A program made the position numbers and the translations under genes. Below, one piece after another: positions 9,931 through 18,822 of a DNA stretch of 64,000 nucleotides. Positions within the stretch are counted from its first letter, which is position 1; each line of letters opens with the position of its first letter. A model generated the notes under the pieces. That model did not search any database. It saw nothing but the letters and a program-made list of their open reading frames with translations, and was not told where the DNA came from. Origin of the DNA: Burkholderia sp. WP9 (lineage in GTDB: Bacteria > Pseudomonadota > Gammaproteobacteria > Burkholderiales > Burkholderiaceae); NCBI RefSeq assembly GCF_900104795.1, contig NZ_FNTG01000002.1, positions 992,001 through 1,056,000 of the forward strand. Direction: 5' to 3'.

Positions 9931-11652
9931 TCAAGCCGCCGCCTTCGTGAGCTGGCTCAGATACGCGTGAATCTGACTCACCACGGCAGCCCCGTCGCCC
10001 ACCGCCGCCGCGACCCGTTTCGCGGACTCCGAGCGCACGTCGCCAACAGCGAACATGCCCGGCACACTGGTTTCGAGCGGATAGCGCGCGCTCGACTCGG
10101 AGAAGCCGTGCTCGCTGCGCGCGAAGCCGGTCACGACGAAGCCGCGGTTGTCGAGCTCCACGCCGCTCGAACCGAGCCAATCCGTTTTCGGGTCCGCGCC
10201 GATGAAAAGAAACAGGTGGCGCGTGGAAATCACTTCGTCCGCGCCCTCATCCTCATGGCGGATATGCACCTCGGTCAGTCCGCTTTCGTCGCCGCCGAGT
10301 TCGCGTAGCACGCAGCGCGTGCAAAGCGTCACATTCGGCAAGGACCCGATCCGGTCGATCAGGTATCTGGACATGCTCGCGTTGAGATCCGCGCCGCGTA
10401 TCAGCACGCGAATGCTGCGCGCGAAGTTCGCCAGAAACACGACCGCCTGGCCCGCGGAATTGCCGCCGCCCATCAGCACGATGTCTTGCCCTTTCACGAG
10501 CTTGGCCTCGATTGTCGATGCCCAGTAGAACGTGCCGCGCCCTTCGAAACGGTCGAACCCGGGCACCGTCGGCTTGCGGTACGCCGCGCCGCTCGCCACG
10601 ACGACGGTGCGCGCGCTGATGCGCTGCTCGTCCTCCAGCGTGAGCATGAAGATGCCGTCATGACGGCTCACGTCCATGACCTTGCCGGGAATCGCCAGAT
10701 GCGCACCGAACTTCAAGGCCTGCTGGAACGCGCGGGCTGCGAGCGCCTGGCCCGAAATGCCGGTGGGAAAGCCCAGATAGTTCTCGATGCGGGAACTCGC
10801 GCCGGCCTGGCCGCCCGGCGCGCGCTGGTCGAACACGGCGACCGACAGACCTTCGGTGGCCGCATACACGGAGGCGGCCAGTCCCGCCGGTCCGGCGCCG
10901 ACGATCGCCACGTCATACACGCGCGATTGCTCGAAGGTCGGCACGAGGCCGAGGCACGACGCGAGCTGCGCCTCGTCCGGCGCGCGTAGCACGTAGCCGT
11001 TCGGACAGAACACCAGCGGGAAATCGCCCGGACCGGTCGTCATGCCGCCCAGCAGCTTCATGGCTTCGGGATCGGTGCGGGCGTCGATCACCATCGCCGG
11101 ATAAGCATTGCGACGCAGGAAACCTTGCAGCCGGATCAGCCGCGCGTCGTCGCCATTGCCGACGATCACCGGTCCGAGCCCCTGCTCGATCAACCCGAGC
11201 CGCCGCAGAATCAGCGCGCGCATGATGTGCTCGCCGAGTTGCGCGTCGGCGACGATCAGCGCGCGCAAGCGCTCCGGCTCGATCACGAGCGTCTCGACGT
11301 CCGTCAGCGCGATGCCGTCGATCAACGCCGGCTTGCCGGAGAGCTGCGCCATCTCCGCCATGAAGTGGCCGTCGTCGTGTTCGGTGACGACGGTCGAGCG
11401 CCCGAAGCTGTCGCGCGACTCGATCCGCACGCGGCCATGCAGCAGCACGAACAGGCCGAGCGCCACCTGCCCGGTTTCGAAGATCAGTTCGCCGGCCTTG
11501 AACGACATCGGCCGCGCGAAGCGGCGCAGGCTCGCGATCTCGGCGGCGGAAAGACGGGGGAACATCTGATGCCTGCGATATTCCAGCGAGGAATACGGAA
11601 ACTCGAGTTCCGAGGGCGTGGTTGCGTCGACGGATATGTCCGGAGTGCTCAT
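9931..11652 (-). CDS. FAD-dependent oxidoreductase (thioredoxin-reductase fold) with N-terminal cyclic-nucleotide-binding domain
   Basis: A 573-residue fusion. Residues ~30-150 are a CRP/cNMP-binding beta-roll. A middle segment (~165-235) resembles a thioredoxin-like domain. The rest is a pyridine-nucleotide disulfide reductase fold with FAD motif VAIVGAGPAGLAA, NAD(P)H motif VLMGGGNSAGQA and C-terminal FAVGDVR. The redox CxxC of true thioredoxin reductase is absent: the equivalent stretch reads FYWASTIEA. It may therefore pass electrons elsewhere or act as a sensor. GAGGT lies 8 bases upstream of the ATG at 11652. It is the last gene of a minus-strand run with the porin, VOC, XapX and HD genes. 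Confidence 0.88.
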   Translation of the reverse strand: MSTPDISVDATTPSELEFPYSSLEYRRHQMFPRLSAAEIASLRRFARPMSFKAGELIFETGQVALGLFVLLHGRVRIESRDSFGRSTVVTEHDDGHFMAEMAQLSGKPALIDGIALTDVETLVIEPERLRALIVADAQLGEHIMRALILRRLGLIEQGLGPVIVGNGDDARLIRLQGFLRRNAYPAMVIDARTDPEAMKLLGGMTTGPGDFPLVFCPNGYVLRAPDEAQLASCLGLVPTFEQSRVYDVAIVGAGPAGLAASVYAATEGLSVAVFDQRAPGGQAGASSRIENYLGFPTGISGQALAARAFQQALKFGAHLAIPGKVMDVSRHDGIFMLTLEDEQRISARTVVVASGAAYRKPTVPGFDRFEGRGTFYWASTIEAKLVKGQDIVLMGGGNSAGQAVVFLANFARSIRVLIRGADLNASMSRYLIDRIGSLPNVTLCTRCVLRELGGDESGLTEVHIRHEDEGADEVISTRHLFLFIGADPKTDWLGSSGVELDNRGFVVTGFARSEHGFSESSARYPLETSVPGMFAVGDVRSESAKRVAAAVGDGAAVVSQIHAYLSQLTKAAA

Positions 11653-11751
11653 AGCTTGACCTCATCTGGCCCGTCGCCGTAACGACGGTTTGCCGGTAGC
11701 GCGTGCGCTACCGCTTGCTGTTCAATACACTCTTGCTGCTGTTCTATACCT

Positions 11752-13248
11752 CTACCAGCCGAACTTGAGTTCGGCGCCCACGTAGTCGGCATTGCGCGCG
11801 CCCAGATCGCGCAGTGACGGACCGACCTGAAAATGCACGGCTTCCAGCGCCGCCGCGAGATTGGCGGCAACCGCATAGTCGGCGCGCAGTTGCGTATAGA
11901 AACCGGTCCACGGGGTGCCATGTCCCGCCGTCCCCGGCACGACCGACGACCCCTGGCCGTACACGGCGTCCGCGGTGGTCTGACGCCATTGCAGGCCGAC
12001 GCCGGCCAGCAGCGTGAGCTTGCTGCTCGGCTTGAGGATGAGCGTCGGCTTGACGTGCACCAGGTTCGTGTAGCCGGTGTAGCCGGCCAGCGCGAAGTAG
12101 TAGCCGTTCGGAAAGAGCGGATTGAAGGTGCCGATGCGCCCGTCTTTCGGATGACTGTCGCCCGAGGCGGCGTCCACCTGAATGCCGAGGCGCGGCGTCC
12201 ACGGCAACGAGGTCAGCGTATAGCCGGCCAGCGAGCCGACCGCCCACGCGCCGATGGTCTTGCTGCCGACATGTCCGGACTGATACATCGCCTCGACGTC
12301 CCAGTCGATCGGCGCGACATTGCCGGCGTAGCGCGCGTCGAACACGTCGCGGTGTTCGTCGCCGCTCGCGTCGAGGAACTTCGCGTTATTGCGGTTGTAG
12401 CGCGAGTAATACGCGGACAGATCGCCCGGCCCGACGTTCTTGCGCTCCACGCGCACGCCGCTAAAAGTCAGATCGCGATTGGAGACGTCGTCGAAATCCG
12501 AGTTGTCGCGGTATTGAACCGGCTGCGTTGCGTAGGCGATCCAGCGCCACGGGCCGGTTTCATAGTCGGCCCAGATCGCGTCGAACGCCTGGCGCACGTT
12601 CGGGCCGTCGCGCACGGAAACGAAACGCTGCAAGTCGAACGCCATTTCCTGGCGGCCGACGCGAAACTTCACCGTACCGGGCCCGAGCGGTTCGGTAATC
12701 GCCACGAACGCCTGGCGCAGATCCAGCGGGTTCTTGTCGACCGGCGTAACGACATCCTTGCCGTAAGGCCGCGCGTCTTCGAATTGCGTGAAGATCTGCA
12801 CATGAGGGCCGAGGCGCACGTCCGCGTGAACTTCGAGCCGCTGCAGCAGGTAGGTGTCGTCGTGCGCCGCGCCGAGGCCGAACAGCGGTGCGTCGTTGAT
12901 TTCGAGCCGTTCGCGCAGCACCATGCCGAGCGAAATATACGCGTCCGGATTGCCGAACAGCGGAATGTACTTCAGCGAATCGAAGGGCTTTTTCGGCACG
13001 CAGGGGTTGGCCAGCGCCGACCAGTTTTCCTGCCAGCGATTGAACATGATCGCGGGCCGCGCGCACGACGGCGCCGCCGCGGCCGCCGTGCTGCCGGTCG
13101 TGGACGTATCGTCCGCGCCGCCGAGCGCGGTGTCCGCGGCCACAGCCGGCAGCGCCGCCGCCAGCCCCGTGCTGATCAGCAACGCGCGGATGGCGCGGCG
13201 CATGCGCCGCACTCTGAACGGCGCCACGACGTTTGCCTCACTTGCCAT
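11752..13248 (-). CDS. Alginate-export-type outer membrane porin
   Basis: A 498-residue protein with a basic N-terminus and hydrophobic signal (RALLISTGLAAALPAVAA), an Ala/Thr-rich linker, and a beta-barrel body of the alginate_exp family ending in the aromatic ELKFGW expected for outer membrane proteins. Members are channels for small anionic or neutral solutes. The start at 13248 overlaps the upstream VOC gene by 11 bp, which suggests coupled translation; a second in-frame ATG at 13203 lies directly at the signal peptide and is possible. The transported solute is unknown. Confidence 0.82.
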   Translation of the reverse strand: MASEANVVAPFRVRRMRRAIRALLISTGLAAALPAVAADTALGGADDTSTTGSTAAAAAPSCARPAIMFNRWQENWSALANPCVPKKPFDSLKYIPLFGNPDAYISLGMVLRERLEINDAPLFGLGAAHDDTYLLQRLEVHADVRLGPHVQIFTQFEDARPYGKDVVTPVDKNPLDLRQAFVAITEPLGPGTVKFRVGRQEMAFDLQRFVSVRDGPNVRQAFDAIWADYETGPWRWIAYATQPVQYRDNSDFDDVSNRDLTFSGVRVERKNVGPGDLSAYYSRYNRNNAKFLDASGDEHRDVFDARYAGNVAPIDWDVEAMYQSGHVGSKTIGAWAVGSLAGYTLTSLPWTPRLGIQVDAASGDSHPKDGRIGTFNPLFPNGYYFALAGYTGYTNLVHVKPTLILKPSSKLTLLAGVGLQWRQTTADAVYGQGSSVVPGTAGHGTPWTGFYTQLRADYAVAANLAAALEAVHFQVGPSLRDLGARNADYVGAELKFGW

Positions 13249-14185
13249 CGTGCACTTCGGCAATGTACCCACCCGGGAATTCGAGCATCGCGGTCTTGCC
13301 CGATCCGCTCGCATACGCCGGGTACACCACCTTCGCGCCGGCCGTTTGCGCGCGCTCCAGCGTCTGCGCCACGTCGTCGACGCCGTAGCCGGTGGTTTCA
13401 CGTCCGAACGGGAACGGCAGCTTGCCGTCCGTCACGAACACGATCATGCGGCCGAAGCCCGACGTGATACGGATCTCGCGCACCGTCTCGCCCGGGCGGC
13501 CGATCACGCCGGCATCCGCGCGCGGGTTGTCCGACACCACCTTGCCGTGCGAGAAGTGCAGCCAGCGGCGCACGAAGTTGTTCGCTTCATAACGCGACAC
13601 GTACACGCGGTTGTCGGGCACGCTCTGCAACGGCGCGTAATTCGGCGCCTTGGTGTGCCAGTAGAGCTGCATCGTCAGGCCGCCCGGCCATTGAATGATC
13701 GCGTCCTTGCCGATCGGATCGTCGAACGGCTCGACCAGCACGTCGGCTCCGGCCGCGCGCGCCGCTTTCACGCCCTGGTCGATATCCGTGACGAGGTAGC
13801 CGGTGCGCTCATTGCCGAACGGATAGGGAACCGGCGTCTCGAAGCCGAACACCGACAGCATGCCGACCGGCGTCTGCACGTATTGCGAGGCCGTCTTGCT
13901 CGGCGTCGGCGTCACGGTGAAAACCGCGCGCGGCGAGGCCTTGCCGCCGAAGGTCGCGAGGAAGCTGTTGACGAACGCGTCGAGATCGGCCGAGGCGACG
14001 TACACATGCGTGGTGTCGTACTGCGGACCGACTGACACGTCCGGGTGTTTCACCAGCGCGACCTTGCTGCCCGGCACTTCCGGCGGCCCCGCATCGGCGA
14101 GGGCTGACGAAACCGGCGTGAACCCGACCAGCAGCGCGGCGCACACGAGCGCGATGGAGCGGTACCTATGAAGCGACTTGAACAT
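13238..14185 (-). CDS. Secreted VOC (glyoxalase-like) two-domain protein
   Basis: A 315-residue protein starting MFKSLHRYRS with a signal peptide that ends near SSALADA. Two repeated VOC modules follow: one begins at THVYVASADLDAFVN, the second at NRVYVSRYEANNFVRRW. Both halves end in a similar EFPGG or QWPGG element. VOC proteins bind a metal and act as lyases, isomerases or dioxygenases, or bind ligands. A periplasmic VOC protein between a porin and a XapX gene suggests handling of an imported small molecule. An in-frame ATG at 14272 would precede a non-signal extension and is less likely. Confidence 0.8.
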   Translation of the reverse strand: MFKSLHRYRSIALVCAALLVGFTPVSSALADAGPPEVPGSKVALVKHPDVSVGPQYDTTHVYVASADLDAFVNSFLATFGGKASPRAVFTVTPTPSKTASQYVQTPVGMLSVFGFETPVPYPFGNERTGYLVTDIDQGVKAARAAGADVLVEPFDDPIGKDAIIQWPGGLTMQLYWHTKAPNYAPLQSVPDNRVYVSRYEANNFVRRWLHFSHGKVVSDNPRADAGVIGRPGETVREIRITSGFGRMIVFVTDGKLPFPFGRETTGYGVDDVAQTLERAQTAGAKVVYPAYASGSGKTAMLEFPGGYIAEVHDGK

Positions 14186-14268
14186 TTGACTATCCGTTTG
14201 AGTGGGCAAAATTTGAATGACGGCCCGCGAACGGCATTCCGTCCGGCGAACTGCGCGCGCCTTGCGTA

Positions 14269-14511
14269 TCAACCGCCTTCCTTGCTCGCGTCAGGCTTTT
14301 GCACGGCGGCGCCCTTGAGCGGTTCGGCGACCTGCGCCGTAGCCGTCTGCGTGAAGAGCTGCGCTTTGACGACCGGAATCGCATGCTCGCCCAGCACCAT
14401 GCCGAGCAGGCCCGCCAGCGCGATCAGCGGCGGCGCCGGTGACTGAACCTTGAGCAGCCAGTAGAGGAGCCCGATGCCGAAGCCGACTCCGAGTGAAATG
14501 ATGTAGCCCAT
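14269..14511 (-). CDS. XapX-domain small membrane protein
   Basis: An 80-residue protein whose first 50 residues match the XapX family: MGYIISLGVGFGIGLLYWLL, then a second hydrophobic helix LIALAGLLGMVLGE. Two transmembrane segments are predicted and the C-terminal ~30 residues are polar. AAGGAAG lies about 7 bases before the ATG at 14511. XapX proteins have no assigned biochemical role. It sits between the HD and VOC genes on the same strand. Confidence 0.85.
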   Translation of the reverse strand: MGYIISLGVGFGIGLLYWLLKVQSPAPPLIALAGLLGMVLGEHAIPVVKAQLFTQTATAQVAEPLKGAAVQKPDASKEGG

Positions 14512-14539
14512 GCCTGTCTTCCTTTCTGTCAACCATCCA

Positions 14540-15181
14540 TCAATTCGGCCAGTCGGATCCCAGCACCAGTCCGCAGAAATTCAGGCGGCGATAGTTCGGA
14601 TCCCACCGGTCCAGCACGTCGGCATTCACGGTCCCGAAGGTCGTCTCGGGCCGATGCGCCATGCCGTGCGCGTATGCGTCGATCAGCTTCTTCTTGAAGC
14701 CGGATTCGCGCGGATACGCCTGGACGATTTCGTCGCGCTGATGCGCGGTGAATTCGTCGTATCGCGCGCCCCGCACGTCCATCTGCACGCCGGCGCTGAT
14801 GAGCGCAACCAGCGCCGACAGATGCTCCGGAATGCCCGGCGTGGTGTGCAAGGCGATCCCCACCCACACTTCTTCGATCTCGCGCTCGGCCACGCGGTAC
14901 TGCCGCAGAAAATCGCGCGCGGCATTCGCGCCGTCCACCTCGAAGCGGTATGGCGAGCGCTCGTACTTCGCATTCAGGCCCACGTTGTGAAACATCGCGC
15001 CGACATACAGCAGTTCCGCGTCGAAAGTCAGGCTCTCGCGGTGTCCAATCAGCGCGGCGAACAGGAAAGCCCGCAGCGCGTGATGAAACATCAGTTCCGA
15101 CTCCGTGCCGCGGATCAGGTCAGTTGCCGCCTGGGCCATGACACCGTCTGGGATGTCAACACCGGCAATGCGCTTCTTCAT
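14540..15181 (-). CDS. HD-domain hydrolase-like protein with HN in place of HD
   Basis: A 213-residue all-alpha protein like the bacterial HD phosphohydrolase / cyanamide-hydratase-like group: an early FHHALRAFLFA His, then LLYVGAMFHNVGL where HD is expected, then VGIALHTTPGIP with a further His. The Asp of the HD pair is Asn here, which may weaken metal binding. GGAGGAG lies about 6 bases upstream of the ATG at 15181, a strong site. It is the first gene of a minus-strand run (HD, XapX, VOC, porin, flavoprotein). The reaction cannot be deduced. Confidence 0.82.
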   Translation of the reverse strand: MKKRIAGVDIPDGVMAQAATDLIRGTESELMFHHALRAFLFAALIGHRESLTFDAELLYVGAMFHNVGLNAKYERSPYRFEVDGANAARDFLRQYRVAEREIEEVWVGIALHTTPGIPEHLSALVALISAGVQMDVRGARYDEFTAHQRDEIVQAYPRESGFKKKLIDAYAHGMAHRPETTFGTVNADVLDRWDPNYRRLNFCGLVLGSDWPN

Positions 15182-15291
15182 GTCAACTCCTCCGTGTCAG
15201 CCCCTTTCCCGACGCGTCTTCACGCATGCCGACCGGACGTCGCGACCCGCCCGCGTGGCGAATCGATGAGAGTCCAGGGACTATCCACCGC

Positions 15292-15354
15292 AGCGTAGCG
15301 AAATAAATCTATAAAGACTTTGGGGGATTCTTAAAAACCCTTAATCGCTACGCT
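15292..15354. promoter_or_regulatory. Candidate regulatory region upstream of the HD operon
   Basis: A 10-bp inverted repeat AGCGTAGCGA (15292-15301) and TCGCTACGCT (15345-15354) frames an AT-rich core. That core includes TATAGATT on the minus strand and a TTAAG-N5-TTAAG direct repeat. The location, 110-175 bp before the HD start, fits an operator/promoter. No protein is known to bind here. Confidence 0.4.
15330..15344 (-). promoter_or_regulatory. TTAAG-N5-TTAAG direct repeat, copy 1
   Basis: On the minus strand TTAAG occurs twice, 10 bp apart start to start (one helical turn), about 150 bp upstream of the HD gene. The same arrangement occurs at 19632-19646 upstream of the isochorismatase-like gene in the same orientation. 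Confidence 0.4.
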
Positions 15355-15370
15355 ACTTATGCGAATCTGC

Positions 15371-16843
15371 TCACAACGTCAGTTCGTGGAAGCGCCGCAC
15401 GCCATCGCGAATCCATTTCAGCAGACCGCCGCCGCTCTCATCCAGATTCGACGGCGAGGCCAGCAGCATTTCCTCCGTGGCATGGTGTTCCGACAGCAGC
15501 CGGCACATCTCCTTGACCACTTCCGGCCGCTGTGTGAGAACGGGCGTCAACGCGCTCTTGTCGAGCCGGAAGACCGTGGCGCGCGTTAGCGCCCGCACCA
15601 CCACCGCAGTCCTGACACCCGCAAGAATCCCCGACTGACCGATCGAGTCGCCCGGCGCAAGCCTGCGCAGTTCGATCTCGCCACCGTCTTTCTGTACGAC
15701 CACTTTGGCCACGCCCTGCGCCAGAATGTGCAGCTCGTGGCCGCTTTCATCCGCCGCGGTGTAGATCGTGTCGCCGGCGTCGAACTCGTGCTGGGTCAGT
15801 TTCGTGGCCAGTTCGGCGAGTTCGTCGCGCGCCAGCGTCTGGAAGATCAGCACGTTGCGCAAGAGCCGTAGCTTCTCGTCGGCGGTGCCGCCCGTCACGG
15901 GTTCGGGCACCGACAACGGCCGCAACACCACGCCGCGCGAAAGCAGATGGCGGTGCGCAAGATCGAACAGGTCGTTGCGCACGGTGATTTTCTTGGCCAG
16001 CTCGCTGACGAAACAGACGATCTCGTACTCGATCGCGTCGTTGGTGGCGCGCCGCACGCTCACCACCGGCTTCGGATCGTCCAGCACATCGCGCGAACTT
16101 TCGGCGGCGCTCGCAAGCGCCTCCAGCACGAGTGCCGGCCGGATCGACGGCTTGATGGGCAGCACCACGCTAATGCCGTGCGTATGCGACGGTTCGTTGG
16201 CGTTGACGATATGGGCGCGCGCCGCCACGCTGTTCGGAATCACGACGATGTTGCCCTGCCCGTTGAGCAGGCTCGTTGCGCGCCAGTTGCTTTCCACCAC
16301 TTTGCCTTCCACGTCGCCGATCGTCACCCAGTCGCCGAGGCGAAATGGCTCGGTCGCATTCAGCACGACGCCGGAGAACACGTCGTTGAGCGTGCTCTGG
16401 ATCGCGAGGCCCAGCACGACCGCGAGTGCGCCCGAAGTGGCAAGCAGGCCGCGCACCGGCAACTGCAACACGAAGGCAATCGCGCCGACCGCGGCGGCGA
16501 GAAACACCAGCGCGCCGAACACGTCCTGAAACAATCGCTCCTTGTGCCATGCCTCAGGCAACACCACGCGATCGAGGAGAATCGTGACAAGCCGCGCCCC
16601 TTGGAGCCACCACACGATCTCCAGCACCTGCGCGAGCAGATGACGCAGCGGCTCGTCCGGCCACGGCGCCGCGCGCAGCGGATTCATGCCATAGCTGAAC
16701 AGCACGTAGCTCGACAGAGCGAACATCAGCGCGCGAAACGCGAGCCGGGTCTGGTCGCTCTTGCGGCTCATGAAACGCCACGCGAGAAAATCGAGGACCA
16801 GAATGACCAGTCCAAACAGCACGCCGTCGGTCAGGGTCGGCAT
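15371..16843 (-). CDS. MscS-family channel with C-terminal cyclic-nucleotide-binding domain
   Basis: A 490-residue membrane protein. Several N-terminal transmembrane segments (~8-25, 38-52, 108-128, 133-150) lead into the MscS pore and beta domain (SGALAVVLGLAIQSTLNDVFSG, then LGDWVTIGDVEGKV). From about residue 345 there is a CRP-like cyclic-nucleotide domain (EFDAGDTIYTAADESGHELHIL to LAPGDSIGQSGILAG). Such proteins are small-conductance channels gated or tuned by cyclic nucleotide. It is one of two cyclic-nucleotide-domain proteins in this cluster. The amidohydrolase gene ends only 39 bp upstream, so it may be read from the same transcript. Confidence 0.9.
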   Translation of the reverse strand: MPTLTDGVLFGLVILVLDFLAWRFMSRKSDQTRLAFRALMFALSSYVLFSYGMNPLRAAPWPDEPLRHLLAQVLEIVWWLQGARLVTILLDRVVLPEAWHKERLFQDVFGALVFLAAAVGAIAFVLQLPVRGLLATSGALAVVLGLAIQSTLNDVFSGVVLNATEPFRLGDWVTIGDVEGKVVESNWRATSLLNGQGNIVVIPNSVAARAHIVNANEPSHTHGISVVLPIKPSIRPALVLEALASAAESSRDVLDDPKPVVSVRRATNDAIEYEIVCFVSELAKKITVRNDLFDLAHRHLLSRGVVLRPLSVPEPVTGGTADEKLRLLRNVLIFQTLARDELAELATKLTQHEFDAGDTIYTAADESGHELHILAQGVAKVVVQKDGGEIELRRLAPGDSIGQSGILAGVRTAVVVRALTRATVFRLDKSALTPVLTQRPEVVKEMCRLLSEHHATEEMLLASPSNLDESGGGLLKWIRDGVRRFHELTL

Positions 16844-16882
16844 AAAGGTCCTCGCTCGCGTGGTGCTACGAAACGGGCGTGA

Positions 16883-18751
16883 TCAGAACGCGAAGCAGCT
16901 ACATCCCAACGCGCCCCAGAAACCGTTCGAATCGCTGACCGGCACGTTCTTGCGCCACGCCCAACCGTGCGCATGCGCATGCACGCCGCACAGATTCACG
17001 CAGCCGTCCACGCACGCCACCGCCGTCGGCTTGTAGCGGCTATAGCCGCCGAATTCCGCCACCGGCGACCATGACGGGCTGACCGGCAGATCCGGCGGCG
17101 CGAGCGGCGCGAACTCGTCGTCCGCGTAGACGACCTTGCCGCCCACCACCGTCATGTTCGAGGTCAGGAATTTGATGCGGCTCTCGTCGACGGTGAAAAA
17201 GTCTTCGCTCAACACCGCGAAGTCCGCGAACTGGCCCGGCACCAATGCGCCCTTCTTGTCCTCTTCGTTCGAGAACCACGCGCTGCCCACCGTATAGCGG
17301 CGCAAGGCCTCCATGCGATCGAGTTTGTTCTCGCTGCCATACATCGCGGTGCCGCCGACCGTTTTGCCCGACACCATCCAGTACAGCGACACGAACGGGT
17401 TGAAACTCGCGACGCGCGTGGCGTCCGTGCCCGCGCCGACCGGCAGGCCGGCGTCGAGCATGTGTCGGATCGGCGGCGTGCGCTTCACCGCCTCTTCGCC
17501 GTATTGATGAATGAAGTACTCGCCCTGATACGCCATCCGGTGCTGGATCGCAATGCCGCCGCCGAGCGCCTTTACCCGATCGATGTTCTTCTGCGTGATG
17601 GTCTCGCAGTGGTCGAAGAACCAGCGCAGACCGTTAAACGGAATGTCGGCGTTCACGCGTTCGAACACGTTCAGGAAGCGCTCGATCGATTCGTTGTAAG
17701 TGGCGTGCAGACGGAACGGCCAGCGGTTCGCCACCAGCAGCCTGACGACCGCTTCCAGTTCGGTCTCCAGCGACTCGGGCAAATCCGGGCGCGGTTCGAG
17801 AAAGTCTTCGAAGTCCGCGGCGGAGAACACCAGCATCTCACCAGCACCGTTCACGCGCAGGAAATCGTCGCCTTCGCCGGGTTTGGTCATCTTCACCCAT
17901 TTGGCGAAATCCTCGATTTCCTTCTTCGCGTTCTGCGTGAACAGGTTGTAGGCAATGCGCACGGTCAGTTCGCTGTGCTTCGCCATTTCCATGATGACCG
18001 CGTAGTCGTCCGGATAGGCCTGATAGCCGCCGCCCGCGTCGATTGCGCTCGTCACGCCGAGGCGGTTCAGCTCACGCATGAAATGGCGTGTGGAGTTGCG
18101 CTGGTCTTCCAGACCGAGCTTCGGCCCCTTTGCGAGCGTGGCGTACAACAAGCCGGCGTTGGGACGGGCGATCAGCATGCCGGTCGGGTTGCCGCGCTTG
18201 TCGCGCTGGATCTCGCCGCCCGGCGGGTTCGGCGTGTCTTTGGTGTAGCCGACCGCGCGCAGCGCCGCGGCATTGAGCAGCGCGCTGTCGTACAAATGCA
18301 GGATGAACACCGGCGTGTCCGGCGCGATCGCATTGATTTCTTCGAGCGTCGGGCCGCGCCGCTCGGCGAACTGGAATTCGTTCCAGCCGCCCACCACCCG
18401 CACCCATTGCGGCGCCGGCGTGCGGGCCACCTGTTTGCGCAGCATGTCGAGCGCGTCGGCAAGCGATGGTACGCCGTCCCAACGCAACTCCATATTGAAG
18501 TTCAGGCCCCCGCGAATGATGTGCAGATGCGAGTCGTTGAGTCCGGGAATGACCGTGCGCCCTTTGAGGTCGACATGGCGCGTGGCGTCGTTCGCGTGAC
18601 GCATCACGGCCTCACGCGAGCCCGCAGCGAGGACACGGCCGTTCGCGACGGCGAGCGAATCGGCGAATGAACGCTTGTCGTCCTGCGTGGCGATCTTGCC
18701 GTTGAAGAACACGACCTCGGCCGGCGTCGATTCGGAAGTACTGGAATTCAT
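16883..18751 (-). CDS. YtcJ-like metal-dependent amidohydrolase
   Basis: A 622-residue amidohydrolase_3 protein. The N-terminal strand VFFNGKIATQDD is followed by the metal motif VIPGLNDSHLHIIRGG, and later metal and acid residues lie in FDHCE and GAGTDATRVASFNPF. The family hydrolyses amide or formamide bonds of diverse substrates. I chose the start at 18751 because GAGG lies 6 bases upstream; in-frame ATGs at 18763 and 18799 exist, and the first is itself part of that ribosome site. The last ~60 residues contain Cys and His (CVDGCVNLCGVHAHAHG), an unusual tail that might bind metal. Confidence 0.87.
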   Translation of the reverse strand: MNSSTSESTPAEVVFFNGKIATQDDKRSFADSLAVANGRVLAAGSREAVMRHANDATRHVDLKGRTVIPGLNDSHLHIIRGGLNFNMELRWDGVPSLADALDMLRKQVARTPAPQWVRVVGGWNEFQFAERRGPTLEEINAIAPDTPVFILHLYDSALLNAAALRAVGYTKDTPNPPGGEIQRDKRGNPTGMLIARPNAGLLYATLAKGPKLGLEDQRNSTRHFMRELNRLGVTSAIDAGGGYQAYPDDYAVIMEMAKHSELTVRIAYNLFTQNAKKEIEDFAKWVKMTKPGEGDDFLRVNGAGEMLVFSAADFEDFLEPRPDLPESLETELEAVVRLLVANRWPFRLHATYNESIERFLNVFERVNADIPFNGLRWFFDHCETITQKNIDRVKALGGGIAIQHRMAYQGEYFIHQYGEEAVKRTPPIRHMLDAGLPVGAGTDATRVASFNPFVSLYWMVSGKTVGGTAMYGSENKLDRMEALRRYTVGSAWFSNEEDKKGALVPGQFADFAVLSEDFFTVDESRIKFLTSNMTVVGGKVVYADDEFAPLAPPDLPVSPSWSPVAEFGGYSRYKPTAVACVDGCVNLCGVHAHAHGWAWRKNVPVSDSNGFWGALGCSCFAF

Positions 18752-18770
18752 GGCGATCCTCATAGGGAGC

Positions 18771-18792
18771 GCTCCGCTTTCAAGCGCGGAGC
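18771..18792. other. Stem-loop between isochorismatase-like and amidohydrolase genes
   Basis: GCTCCGC (18771-18777) pairs with GCGGAGC (18786-18792) across an 8-base loop, in the 71-bp gap between two minus-strand genes. There is no U-run, so it may tune expression rather than end transcription. Confidence 0.3.
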
Positions 18793-18822
18793 TATTCATC
18801 GGAAGCGGGCGCTCGTCGCTGC

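Noticed and set aside
9931..11652. Naming this gene thioredoxin reductase (trxB)
   Set aside because: The redox-active CxxC is missing and a cyclic-nucleotide domain is fused at the N-terminus, so only a general flavoprotein call is justified.
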